Origin: Deltaproteobacteria bacterium
Lineage (GTDB): Bacteria > UBA10199 > DSSB01 > JACPFA01
Assembly: GCA_016183235.1 (NCBI GenBank)
Contig: JACPFA010000015.1
Location: 1 to 64,000, forward strand
Direction: 5' to 3'
Length of the DNA: 64,000 bases
A program made the translations under genes and the position numbers. Below the pieces are notes generated by a model. The model was given only the letters and a program-made list of their open reading frames with translations, made no database searches and was not told where the DNA came from. Below are positions 14,732 through 22,787 of this stretch, piece by piece (position 1 is the stretch's first letter; every line of letters starts with the position of its first letter).

Positions 14732-16168
14732 ATGTCGCCCCTCTCTCACCTCGTAGGCAGAAAATATGAACTGGGCTTGCTTCAGCGTGAATATGAAAAA
14801 ACGTCTTCCAGTTTGATTGTGCTCTACGGTCGAAGAAGAATAGGGAAGACCCGTCTCATCACTGAATTCTATGAGGGTAAACATCTGTGGAAATTTGATG
14901 GTGTTGAAGGATTAACCAAACCCGCACAGATCAAGGCCCAGCTCAGCCAACTCTCCACCCTCAGACAGGACAAACTTTATGCATTAGTCGATTGCAAAAA
15001 TTGGGTGGAGTTTTTCAAGATTCTCAACAACGCAATCCTCAAGTCCCCCCACAAACATCGCATGACCCTCTTTTTCGACGAACTCCCTTACATAGCCGGG
15101 CGTCAATCGGAACTCATCGCAGCCCTCAAATGGGCCTGGGATAATCTTTGGCAGGATAAACCCGATTTTACTCTTGTGCTCTGTGGATCCATCGCTTCCT
15201 TCATGATCAAAAAAGTCGTCCAATCCTCTGCCCTCTATGGGCGTATTTCCCTGGAGATTTGTCTCAAAGCACTTTCAATGCTGGAGGTTTCAGATTTTTT
15301 TGGAAAGAAAAAATCGATAAGAGAAATTCTAAATCTTTACATGTTTTGTGGAGGAGTCCCCGAATACCTGCGTCAAATGGACCCCAAAGAATCGATTGCT
15401 CAAAATATTGCAAGGCTTGCCTTCTGTAAAGATGGTTACTTTGTGGGTGAGTTTGCACGTTTGTTTAAAGACGTTTTTGCAGAAGAGGCCATTTACAAAA
15501 AAATTATTCAATGCCTCGCTCAATACAAAAACCTTAAGGTCCCTGAACTCACCCAAAGGCTCGGAGTATCGGCGGGGGGAGGTTTTGTTGAATACCTAGG
15601 CAACCTTGAATCGGCGGGTTTTATCAAGAGTGTTATTCCCTGGAATAGTCCTCCAGAAAGCAAATTAAAACGTTATCGCCTAAACGACGAATACCTTCTT
15701 TTTTATTTTAAATTCATTCATCCTAATTTAAGAAAAATTCAGGAAAATACCAACCCACAATCTGCCTTCTCCTATTTAAACTCAAGAGTCTATAATATCT
15801 GGGCCGGCTTTGCCTTCGAAAGACTTTGCTTAAAACATGCCTCTTTGATTATGCAGCATCTCCAGATTGACCAACTCGTGAAAGATTATGGGGCTTATTT
15901 TGACCGAGCGAATAACAACAAAGAGGGGGTACAAATTGATCTCCTTTTTCTAAGGCACGATCCCGTCGTGACCCTTTGTGAAATCAAATACCATCAAGGG
16001 CTTATAGGAAAATGGATCATCCCTGAACTTGAAAAGAAAGTAGTACTTTTGGAAGAACCCAAAAAAACGATTGAGAGGGTTTTAATCACAACCGAAGGGA
16101 TCACCGAGGATCTAAAAGACAGCCAATATTTCTCTCGTGTACTGTTGGCGGATGAGATTTTTGGGTAG
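14732..16168 (+). CDS. AAA-family ATPase with DUF234 nuclease-like C-terminus
   Basis: The 478-residue protein opens with LVGRKYELGLLQREY and the P-loop VLYGRRRIGKTRLI (residues ~33-46). Walker B is TLFFDELPYIAG near residue 112, and VLCGSIASFM (sensor-like) follows. A winged-helix linker (LTQRLGVSAGGGFVEYLGNLESAGFI) precedes the DUF234 domain, which carries VQIDLLFLRHDPVVTLCEIKY, a D-x(n)-E-x-K pattern seen in PD-(D/E)XK nucleases. Such ATPases are common in archaea and bacteria, often in mobile regions; their substrate is not established. AGGAGG seven bases before the ATG overlaps an operator half-site. Confidence 0.85.
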   Translation: MSPLSHLVGRKYELGLLQREYEKTSSSLIVLYGRRRIGKTRLITEFYEGKHLWKFDGVEGLTKPAQIKAQLSQLSTLRQDKLYALVDCKNWVEFFKILNNAILKSPHKHRMTLFFDELPYIAGRQSELIAALKWAWDNLWQDKPDFTLVLCGSIASFMIKKVVQSSALYGRISLEICLKALSMLEVSDFFGKKKSIREILNLYMFCGGVPEYLRQMDPKESIAQNIARLAFCKDGYFVGEFARLFKDVFAEEAIYKKIIQCLAQYKNLKVPELTQRLGVSAGGGFVEYLGNLESAGFIKSVIPWNSPPESKLKRYRLNDEYLLFYFKFIHPNLRKIQENTNPQSAFSYLNSRVYNIWAGFAFERLCLKHASLIMQHLQIDQLVKDYGAYFDRANNNKEGVQIDLLFLRHDPVVTLCEIKYHQGLIGKWIIPELEKKVVLLEEPKKTIERVLITTEGITEDLKDSQYFSRVLLADEIFG

Positions 16169-16253
16169 GCAAAAATTCCACCCTCGTCGATGCTTGATTG
16201 TATCTTGACATTCATGCTAGGGAAGAGCCCCTTTAATAGATAGGAGTTTTGTT

Positions 16254-16820
16254 ATGCCCATGAACGCAACCCAATTACGCCCCGGAATGATCATCGTGTG
16301 GGAAGGCCAGTTGTGCCAAGTGATGAAATGCCAGCATCGCACTCCCGGCAATTTACGTGCTTTTATGCAAGCCACGCTTCGCAATTTAAAAGTGGGCAAT
16401 CAATACGAAGTACGTTTTTCTCCCAGTGATTCTTTAGAAGAAGTGCGTTTAGACGAACGGCCTATGCAATATTTATATGCAGAAGGCGATCAATGGGTTT
16501 TTATGGATACCCAAAATTATGAGCAGATCCATCTTTCCAAAGAACTTTTAAAAGATGTGGCGATGATGATTTTGCCAGACTCGGTGGTTAAAGTGACCTT
16601 TCATGAAGGCAAGGCCTTTGGGGTCAATCTTCCTAAAACGGTTGATTTAAAAGTTACCAGCACCGAGCCTTCAATTAAGGGCGCTACGGCCTCGGCTTCT
16701 TATAAACCGGCCACTTTAGAAACAGGATTAGTCGTTAAAGTCCCTCCTTTTATTCAAGAAGGGGAAATCATTCGGGTTGATACAGACACGAAGGAATATC
16801 TCGAACGAGCTAAAAGTTAA
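16254..16820 (+). CDS. efp: elongation factor P
   Basis: The 188-residue protein has the three-domain beta-barrel layout of EF-P: MNATQLRPGMIIVWEGQL, YEVRFSPSDSLEEVRLDERPMQYLYAEGD, and the C-terminal TGLVVKVPPFIQEGEIIRVDT. EF-P binds the ribosome between P and E sites and relieves stalling at polyproline stretches. The tip loop reads HRTPGNLRAF: the residue that is modified in other bacteria (Lys34 in E. coli or Arg in EarP-type proteins) is Asn33 here, so neither known modification would apply. AGGAG lies seven bases before the first of two close ATG codons. Confidence 0.95.
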   Translation: MPMNATQLRPGMIIVWEGQLCQVMKCQHRTPGNLRAFMQATLRNLKVGNQYEVRFSPSDSLEEVRLDERPMQYLYAEGDQWVFMDTQNYEQIHLSKELLKDVAMMILPDSVVKVTFHEGKAFGVNLPKTVDLKVTSTEPSIKGATASASYKPATLETGLVVKVPPFIQEGEIIRVDTDTKEYLERAKS

Positions 16821-16905
16821 ATGTAAGTTCGGTTGCAAAATCTCCTAAAACTTCTTATCTATAGAATAGGTAACTCTCAAGGGGCATGTTGAAAGACGCG
16901 CTTTC

Positions 16906-16998
16906 TGTCATCCCTGCCCCTGCCTACGCAGGGGTAAACTCCGGCAGGGATCCAGTAATTTCAAATGGTTCTGGATTCCCGCTTTCGCGGGAATGACA
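16906..16998. repeat. family R3 repeat, copy 2
   Basis: It begins TGTCATCCCTGCCCCTGCC and ends CCCGCTTTCGCGGGAATGACA. Flanks are also shared with copy 3 at 30112-30182 (ATGTTGAAAGACG versus ATGTTGAAAAACG on the left), so the element extends to about 16887-17008 with GTTGAAA...TTTCAA ends. It separates efp from the J-protein gene. Confidence 0.75.
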
Positions 16999-17034
16999 TT
17001 TTTCAATAAGTCCTTAAGGGGTTTCTATTCGATC

Positions 17035-18012
17035 ATGCAGAATAATAAAGACTTCTATAAAATATTAGGTGTGTCGCCACAGGCAAGCCAGCCCGAGCTT
17101 AAAAAGGCCTACCGTGAGTTGGTTAAAAAATACCATCCCGATCTAACCAAGGGCGATAAAGAAAAAGAAGAAAAGTTTAAAGAAATATCAGCGGCCTATG
17201 ATGTGTTAGGCGATGAAAAAAAACGCAAAGAATATGATTTGATGCGCAGCAATCCCTTTGCCGGCGGTGGTGGTTTTGATTTTAATCAGAATTGGGGTGG
17301 GGCAGGTGGCCGAAAAAGAGGGCAGGCAGATTGGGGCCCTTTTGAATATTCAACTTATACGGGACAGGGAGGGGCTAATGGTGAAGACTTGGGGGATATT
17401 TTTGGCGAAATCTTCGGCAACATGCGTGGGCCTGGTTCAGCAGGGCGGCGATCCTCTCAACGACAAACGGGCGCTGATTTACACCATAAGCTTAATATTG
17501 ATTTTATGGATGCGTTACGCGGCACGACCATCAAAGTCGCTTTACCTCATTTAGGCCGTACCGAAAAACTCAATGTCAAAATTCCGCCAGGGGTTGATAC
17601 AAGTTCCAAGGTGAGGGTGGCAGGTAAAGGCCAACCTGGGCTGCATGGGGGCTCGCCGGGGGATCTCTACATTGAAATCGAGGTGGGGAGTCATCCTTAT
17701 TTTAAGCGAAGAGGCGATGATTTATTCATTGATGCCCCTATTACTTTACAAGAAGCGATCGCAGGTGCAACGATTGAAATTCCTTCGCTGGATGGAAAAG
17801 TTAAAGTTAAAGTTCCACCCGGGGTGCAAAGTGGGCAGCAATTGCGTTTAAAAGGCAAGGGGGTTTATAACCCCAAATTAAAACAGACCGGCGATCAATA
17901 TGTGGTGTTGCAAATTCATTTGCCCAAAGCTGTAGGTGAAAAAGGCAAAACCTTGTTAGAAGAATTAGAAAAGTTACACCCCTACCATCCACGCGAGAAG
18001 TTTTATCAATAA
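17035..18012 (+). CDS. CbpA/DnaJ-type co-chaperone without zinc finger
   Basis: Translation most likely starts at 17035 ([12 protein letters not shown]); upstream codons in frame lie in repeat R3. The J domain covers residues ~5-70 with the HPD motif in KKYHPDL. A Gly/Phe-rich linker follows ([15 protein letters not shown]). Two CTD beta-barrels complete the protein ([29 protein letters not shown], then [20 protein letters not shown]). There are no CxxCxGxG repeats, so it is a class B J protein that stimulates DnaK ATPase and delivers substrates. Length (~325) is normal for CbpA. Confidence 0.92.
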   Translation: MQNNKDFYKILGVSPQASQPELKKAYRELVKKYHPDLTKGDKEKEEKFKEISAAYDVLGDEKKRKEYDLMRSNPFAGGGGFDFNQNWGGAGGRKRGQADWGPFEYSTYTGQGGANGEDLGDIFGEIFGNMRGPGSAGRRSSQRQTGADLHHKLNIDFMDALRGTTIKVALPHLGRTEKLNVKIPPGVDTSSKVRVAGKGQPGLHGGSPGDLYIEIEVGSHPYFKRRGDDLFIDAPITLQEAIAGATIEIPSLDGKVKVKVPPGVQSGQQLRLKGKGVYNPKLKQTGDQYVVLQIHLPKAVGEKGKTLLEELEKLHPYHPREKFYQ

Positions 18013-18250
18013 GAAATTTATAAAAAACGTGGGTGGAGATATCCTTGTTTTCAAACGCGCACCGTTCGCCCTACGGTGATCGTCTGTCATTGCGAACCCA
18101 GCGGGGTGAAGCAATCTCTTCTGTTTAAGCGATGGGATTGCCACGCCCGTTGGGCTCGCAATGACAGCATTTATATTGCCTTCGTGCGGGCTCTCTCCTG
18201 GTAATGTTTTCAAACAAGGATATCTCTGCCCACGTTTTTTATAAATTTCT
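18012..18250. repeat. 239-bp inverted-repeat element R7 enclosing an R1 copy
   Basis: The outer 45 bp form near-perfect inverted repeats (AGAAATTTATAAAAAACGTG at left, CACGTTTTTTATAAATTTCT at right; about 41 of 45 matches). The left arm overlaps the last base of the J-protein stop codon. The interior contains a copy of repeat R1 at 18084-18167, so one element has inserted into or been built from another. As RNA it would form a very long hairpin and could end transcription. Confidence 0.7.
18084..18167. repeat. family R1 repeat
   Basis: It reads CTGTCATTGCGAACCC...GAAGCAATCTCTTCTG...GGGATTGCCACGCCC...GGGCTCGCAATGACAG, an imperfect palindrome. Further copies or half copies occur at 20454, 21332, 24532, 35162, 41696, 43628 and 44907; the last three lie inside reading frames. 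Confidence 0.8.
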
Positions 18251-18323
18251 GTAATTTAATCCGTTGACAGCCCCTCTTATACTTGGTTTAAACGGCACGT
18301 TATTATCAATCAAGGAGTGATTT

Positions 18324-19505
18324 ATGTCAGGTCGATCTGTTATTGTTAGCGCAGCGCGTACTCCCATTGGGAGTTTTTTGGGAAGCCTTGCTTCTTTTTC
18401 AGCCCCACAACTGGGTGGGATTGCTATTAAAGAATGTCTTAAGCGAGCGGGCATTGAAGGAAGTTTAGTGCAAGAAGTGATTATGGGGAATGTGTTAACC
18501 GCGGCAGTTGGGCAATCGCCTGCCCGCCAAGCTATATTAGCTGCAGGCTTACCAAAAGAAACTGGCGCCTTAACGATTGGTAAAGTTTGTGGGTCGGGGT
18601 TAAAGGCCGTGATGTTGGCTGATCAAATGATCCGAAGTGGCGATCGTGAAGTGATTGTAGCCGGTGGGATGGAAAGCATGAGCCAGGCACCCTACGCTTT
18701 GCTTAAGGCCCGCGAAGGTTATCGCATGGGTAATGGCGAAATTATCGATACGATGGTAAAAGATGGCCTTTGGGATGTTTATAATAATTTTCACATGGGA
18801 AGTGCCGCTGAACTTTGTGCCGAGAAATATGGGATTACCAAAGCAGACCAAGATCAATTCGCAGTGCAAAGTTATTTGCGAGCCTTAGAGGCCACCAAGA
18901 ATGGTCGATTTAAAGATGAAATTGTTGCTGTCCCAGTTCCCCAGAAAAAGGGCGACCCTATCTTGGTTTCCGAAGATGAAGAACCTAAACGTGGCAACAC
19001 TGAAAAATTACCTCAAGTAAGGCCCGCCTTTAAAAAAGATGGTACGGTCACTGCAGGCAATGCCAGTAGTATTAATGATGGCGCGGCGGCATTGCTGGTG
19101 ATGAGTGAAGCTAAAGCCTTGGGCTTAGGTTTAAAACCACTGGCTACTATTCTTGCCCATGAACAGGCCTCGATTGAACCAGAATGGTTTACGATAGCCC
19201 CGGCAGTAGCTATGGAAAAGGCCTTGGCCAAAGCGAGCTTGACGTCAGAACAAATTGATCTTTGGGAAGTCAACGAAGCCTTTGCGGTGGTGTCGTTGTT
19301 CAATAATCAAAAAATTAAAATTCCCAACGACAAAGTGAATGTAAATGGTGGCGCGGTGGCCTTAGGGCATCCGATTGGTGCCAGCGGGGCGCGCATTTTG
19401 GTGACGTTGCTCTATGAAATGCAACGTCGTAAGGCTAAACGCGGGTTGGCAAGTTTGTGCATTGGAGGAGGAGAGGGCGTCGCTTTAATTGTAGAGTTAA
19501 ATTAG
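18324..19505 (+). CDS. atoB: acetyl-CoA C-acetyltransferase (thiolase)
   Basis: This 393-residue enzyme joins two acetyl-CoA into acetoacetyl-CoA (reversible). The nucleophilic cysteine is in GKVCGSGLKAV near residue 89, and the other catalytic parts are NEAFAVVS, GGAVALGHPIGASGAR and SLCIGGGEGVA at the end. Length is standard. It opens a run of five acyl-CoA genes on the + strand ending in a B12 mutase, and would supply the C4 skeleton. AGGAGTGATTT before the ATG gives a good ribosome binding site. The biosynthetic versus degradative direction cannot be read from sequence. Confidence 0.93.
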   Translation: MSGRSVIVSAARTPIGSFLGSLASFSAPQLGGIAIKECLKRAGIEGSLVQEVIMGNVLTAAVGQSPARQAILAAGLPKETGALTIGKVCGSGLKAVMLADQMIRSGDREVIVAGGMESMSQAPYALLKAREGYRMGNGEIIDTMVKDGLWDVYNNFHMGSAAELCAEKYGITKADQDQFAVQSYLRALEATKNGRFKDEIVAVPVPQKKGDPILVSEDEEPKRGNTEKLPQVRPAFKKDGTVTAGNASSINDGAAALLVMSEAKALGLGLKPLATILAHEQASIEPEWFTIAPAVAMEKALAKASLTSEQIDLWEVNEAFAVVSLFNNQKIKIPNDKVNVNGGAVALGHPIGASGARILVTLLYEMQRRKAKRGLASLCIGGGEGVALIVELN

Positions 19506-19512
19506 TATGGTT

Positions 19513-19579
19513 ATGTCATCCCACGGCTTGACCGGGGGATCCAGTCGACCTGGATTGCCCGATCAAGTCGAGCAATGAC
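19513..19579. repeat. family R2 repeat
   Basis: TGTCATCCCACGGCTTGACCGGGGGATCC followed by an inverted part with CCCGATCAAGTCGAGCAATGAC. R2 elements also occur at 21351-21400, 40581-40610, 44314-44341 and inside truA (44960-44976). Confidence 0.65.
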
Positions 19580-19597
19580 GGTGTGAATGGAGTTAAT

Positions 19598-20449
19598 ATG
19601 ACGATTAAAAAAATTGGTGTAGTAGGAATGGGAATTATGGGCAGTGGTATTGTGCAAGTGGTTGCCCAGAGCGGTTTTGCTGTCGTTGGGGTTGAACTCG
19701 ACCAAGGGCGAGCCGACAAAGCCATTAGCAAGATTTCAGGAGGTCTAGCTAAGTTAGTTGAAAAGGGTAAGATCGAGGCAAAAATCAAAGATGCAACCTT
19801 GGCCAATATTCGTGGCACGGTTGATTTAACTCAAATGGGTGAATGCGATTTAGTCATCGATGCGATTACCGAAAATGTTCATAACAAGGTCGAATTATTT
19901 CGCAAACTTTCAAAAATTTGCCGCCCGGAGGTGGTGATAGCTTCTAACACTTCCAGCATTTCCATTACCAATTTAGCCAGCGTGACTGATCGTCCTGAAA
20001 AAGTTGTTGGGATGCATTTTTTTAATCCGGTTCCTGTGATGAAGCTGCTTGAGATTATTCGCGCCCGTCAAACCAGTGACGAAACTTATCAAACGGCCGT
20101 AGCCGTCGGTGAAAAGCTCGGTAAAAAAATGGTAACCGTGCAAGACTCGCCCGGGTTTATTGTAAATCGTTGTTTGATTCCTTTTCTTAATGAGGCCATC
20201 TATACATTAGCCGAAGGTGTGGGTACGCCCCAAGATATTGATAACGCCATTAAGCTGGGGTTAAACCACCCCATGGGGCCACTCGAATTAGCTGATTTTG
20301 TGGGCCTTGACACCACCTTGGCGGTGTTAGAAGTTTTTTATCAAGAATTTGGTGACCCTAAATATCGCCCCTGTCTGCTTTTGAAAAAATATGTCGAAGC
20401 CGGTTGGTTGGGTCGCAAAAGCGGAAGGGGATTTTATAATTATTCGTAA
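19598..20449 (+). CDS. hbd: 3-hydroxybutyryl-CoA dehydrogenase
   Basis: The start at 19598 (MTIKKIGVVG) is preceded by GGAGTTAAT. The ~283-residue enzyme has the NAD-binding loop GVVGMGIMGSGI, the conserved SNTSSISITNLA segment, the catalytic His in MHFFNPVPVMKLLEII, and DSPGFIVNRCLIPFLNEA followed by the helical domain LGLNHPMGPLELADFVGLD. It reduces acetoacetyl-CoA to 3-hydroxybutyryl-CoA or the reverse. Length is typical of the monofunctional form. It lies between thiolase and enoyl-CoA hydratase with repeat elements in both gaps. Confidence 0.93.
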   Translation: MTIKKIGVVGMGIMGSGIVQVVAQSGFAVVGVELDQGRADKAISKISGGLAKLVEKGKIEAKIKDATLANIRGTVDLTQMGECDLVIDAITENVHNKVELFRKLSKICRPEVVIASNTSSISITNLASVTDRPEKVVGMHFFNPVPVMKLLEIIRARQTSDETYQTAVAVGEKLGKKMVTVQDSPGFIVNRCLIPFLNEAIYTLAEGVGTPQDIDNAIKLGLNHPMGPLELADFVGLDTTLAVLEVFYQEFGDPKYRPCLLLKKYVEAGWLGRKSGRGFYNYS

Positions 20450-20453
20450 ATAG

Positions 20454-20535
20454 TGTCATTGCGAGCGTCTGCGAAGCAATCTCACCGGTTAAACATAGAA
20501 GATTGCTTCACCCCTGAAGGGGTTCGCAATGACAG
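20454..20535. repeat. family R1 repeat
   Basis: TGTCATTGCGAGCGTCTGCG...AGATTGCTTCACCCCTGAAG...GTTCGCAATGACAG. It fills nearly the whole gap between hbd and the enoyl-CoA hydratase gene. Confidence 0.8.
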
Positions 20536-20547
20536 AATGGGAAAGAT

Positions 20548-21330
20548 ATGGAACCTAAAAACTTACTCATAGAAAAAAACCAGGGTGTTGCCTTGGTTAA
20601 AATCAATCGTCCGCAGGCGCTCAATGCCTTAAACCCTGAAGTATTGGGTGAATTACAATGTTTGTTCACCGGCTTAAGTAGCGATTCTGCCGTTAAGGTT
20701 ATTATTCTGACCGGTAGTGGTGAAAAGGCCTTTGTGGCCGGGGCTGATATTACGGCTATGAAGACGATGAGTGCGTTAGAGGCCAAAAAGTTTTGTGACC
20801 TTGGCCATGAAACAATGCAGCTCATTGAAAACTGTCCCAAACCGGTGATCGCGGCAGTAAATGGTTTTGCCCTGGGTGGTGGCTTAGAATTGGCCCTAGC
20901 TTGTGATTTTATTTACGCTGCTGAGAATGCCAAATTGGGTTTACCCGAAGTAAACTTAGGTATCTTTCCAGGCTTTGGTGGCACCCAACGTTTGTCCCGG
21001 TTGATCGGAAAAAATAAAGCCAAAGAACTTATCTTTTCAGCACGCATGCTTTCAGCTCAAGAAGCCCTTAGCTGGGGAATCGTCAATAAAGTTGTGGCAG
21101 CGCCTGAGTTATTAGCCGAAACGCGCAAAGTTGCGGAAACTTTATTAACCAAAGGGCCAGTGGCCATTCGTCTGGCAAAGCAAGCCATCAACGAAGGGGC
21201 AGATTTAGATATTCAAAGCGGGTTAAATTTAGAGCGTGGGATTTTTCCCATGATTTTTGCGACTGCTGATCAAAAAGAAGGTGTGACGGCCTTTTTAGAA
21301 AAGCGCGCCGCCAATTTTAAAGGTAATTAG
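20548..21330 (+). CDS. enoyl-CoA hydratase (crotonase family)
   Basis: The 260-residue enzyme has the crotonase oxyanion loops and catalytic glutamates: EKAFVAGADITAM near residue 65, NGFALGGGLELALACDF near residue 107, and LPEVNLGIFPGFGGTQRL with the two acid residues in the usual places. It hydrates crotonyl-CoA to 3-hydroxybutyryl-CoA or the reverse. It sits between hbd and the acyl-CoA dehydrogenase. The start (MEPKNLLIEKNQG) is preceded by GGGAAAGAT, a moderate ribosome binding site. Confidence 0.93.
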   Translation: MEPKNLLIEKNQGVALVKINRPQALNALNPEVLGELQCLFTGLSSDSAVKVIILTGSGEKAFVAGADITAMKTMSALEAKKFCDLGHETMQLIENCPKPVIAAVNGFALGGGLELALACDFIYAAENAKLGLPEVNLGIFPGFGGTQRLSRLIGKNKAKELIFSARMLSAQEALSWGIVNKVVAAPELLAETRKVAETLLTKGPVAIRLAKQAINEGADLDIQSGLNLERGIFPMIFATADQKEGVTAFLEKRAANFKGN

Positions 21331-21331
21331 G

Positions 21332-21472
21332 TGTCATTGCGAGCTGCTTCTGTCATCCCCCGGCTTGATCCCCCGATCAAGTCGGGGGACGGGACCCATG
21401 ATTGCGAGCGTGGCAATCTCACCGGTTAGACAGAAGAGATTGTTTCACCCCTGAAGGGGTTCGCAATAACAG
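21332..21472. repeat. R1 repeat carrying a nested R2 repeat
   Basis: R1 starts TGTCATTGCGAGCTGCTTC, is broken by an R2 unit (TGTCATCCCCCGGCTTGATC...GGGACCCATG, 21351-21400), resumes as ATTGCGAGCGTGGCAATCTC and ends GTTCGCAATAACAG. The nesting shows that R2 arrived after R1. Confidence 0.7.
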
Positions 21473-21484
21473 AATAAAAAATAT

Positions 21485-22633
21485 ATGGATTTCCAATTAA
21501 CCGAAGAACAAAAAATGATTCAGCAAATGGCCCGCGACTTTGCCCAGCGTGAAGTTGCACCGGTGGCCGCTAAGCTAGATGAATCCAGCACCTTCCCTGC
21601 CATGCATTTAAAAAAGATGGCTGAACTTGGCCTGATGGGCATGATGATTCCCACGGAGTGGGGTGGTTCAGGTCTCGATACTTTAAGTTATGTGTTGGCC
21701 TTAGAAGAAATTTCTGCCGCCTGCGCTTCAACCGCAGTGACCATGTCGGTAAATAATTCTTTGTATTGTGGGCCACTCTTAAAATTTGGAACTGAAGCCC
21801 AAAAACAAAAATATTTAAAACCTTTTGCCAGTGGTGAAAAGTTAGGCGCCTATTGTTTGTCAGAACCTGGTACGGGCTCTGATGCTGCGAATCAGCGTAC
21901 GGTTGCTATGCTTAAAGGCGACAAATATATCCTCAATGGCACCAAGAATTTTATAACCAATGGCCCTCATGCCGATGCCATGGTGGTTTATGCCATGACC
22001 GACAAAGAAAAAAGGCATAAGGGGATTTCGTGTTTTATTGTTGAGAAAAATTTCTTAGGCTTTTCGATTGGAAAGATTGAAAATAAATTGGGAATCCGCG
22101 CCTCGTCAACGTCTGAAATCGTGTTAGAAAATTGTGAAGTTCCAAAAGAAAATTTATTGAGTGGTGAGGGGCAAGGCTTCGTCGTGGCGATGAACACACT
22201 TGACGCTGGCCGTATTGGTATTGGCACTCAAGCCTTAGGGATTGCGCGAGCCGCCTTTGAAGCTGCCCGAAAATATTCCATTGAGCGCGAGGCCTTTGGC
22301 AAAAAGATTGCCGAATTTGGTTCTATTCAAGATTATTTGGCCGATATGAATACGAAAATCGATGCAGCGCGCTTACTCATTCATCGTGCCGCCTGGATGA
22401 AAGATCAGGGTGTGGCTTTTTCTAAACAAGCGGCGATGGGCAAACTCTTTGCCTCAGAGGCTGCCATGTGGATTACTACCAAGGCCATTCAAGTGTTTGG
22501 TGGTTATGGCTATATGAAAGATTATCCCGTCGAACGTTTATTCCGCGATGCCAAAATCACTGAAATTTACGAGGGCACCTCTGAGATTCAGCGCCTGGTG
22601 ATTGCCCGAAATCTCTTAAAAGAAATTTCCTAA
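21485..22633 (+). CDS. acyl-CoA dehydrogenase, short-chain type
   Basis: The 382-residue flavoenzyme opens MDFQLTEEQKMIQQMARDFAQ and contains GAYCLSEPGTGSDAANQRT (FAD/acyl-binding block), NGTKNFITNGPHADAMVVYA, and the C-terminal VFGGYGYMKDYPVERLFRDAKITEIYEGTSEIQ with the catalytic Glu in IYEGT. This is the butyryl-CoA dehydrogenase type by length and motifs. In this operon it would interconvert crotonyl-CoA and butyryl-CoA, the substrate of the mutase that follows. No etfAB genes are in the window. Confidence 0.92.
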   Translation: MDFQLTEEQKMIQQMARDFAQREVAPVAAKLDESSTFPAMHLKKMAELGLMGMMIPTEWGGSGLDTLSYVLALEEISAACASTAVTMSVNNSLYCGPLLKFGTEAQKQKYLKPFASGEKLGAYCLSEPGTGSDAANQRTVAMLKGDKYILNGTKNFITNGPHADAMVVYAMTDKEKRHKGISCFIVEKNFLGFSIGKIENKLGIRASSTSEIVLENCEVPKENLLSGEGQGFVVAMNTLDAGRIGIGTQALGIARAAFEAARKYSIEREAFGKKIAEFGSIQDYLADMNTKIDAARLLIHRAAWMKDQGVAFSKQAAMGKLFASEAAMWITTKAIQVFGGYGYMKDYPVERLFRDAKITEIYEGTSEIQRLVIARNLLKEIS

Positions 22634-22634
22634 T

Positions 22635-22759
22635 GGGGACCTCTAAAAATGACCCATCTGCTGCGTTGCCCACAAAGCCGCGATCCTCACGTATTTTCAT
22701 ATACGCTCCGGTCGCGTCTTTGCGGGCGCCTTGCATCTGGGCCCTTTTTAGAGGTCCCC
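22635..22759. repeat. family R4 125-bp palindromic element, copy 1
   Basis: It begins GGGGACCTCTAAAAA and ends TTTTTAGAGGTCCCC, perfect 15-bp terminal inverted repeats. The interior contains CGCGATCCTCACGTATTTTC and CGGTCGCGTCTTTGCGGGCG. The only other copy here, at 55281-55405, is inverted and differs at about nine positions. It sits 2 bp after the acyl-CoA dehydrogenase stop. Confidence 0.8.
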
Positions 22760-22787
22760 AAGAATTCAAGTTGTTAGAGGTGTATTA

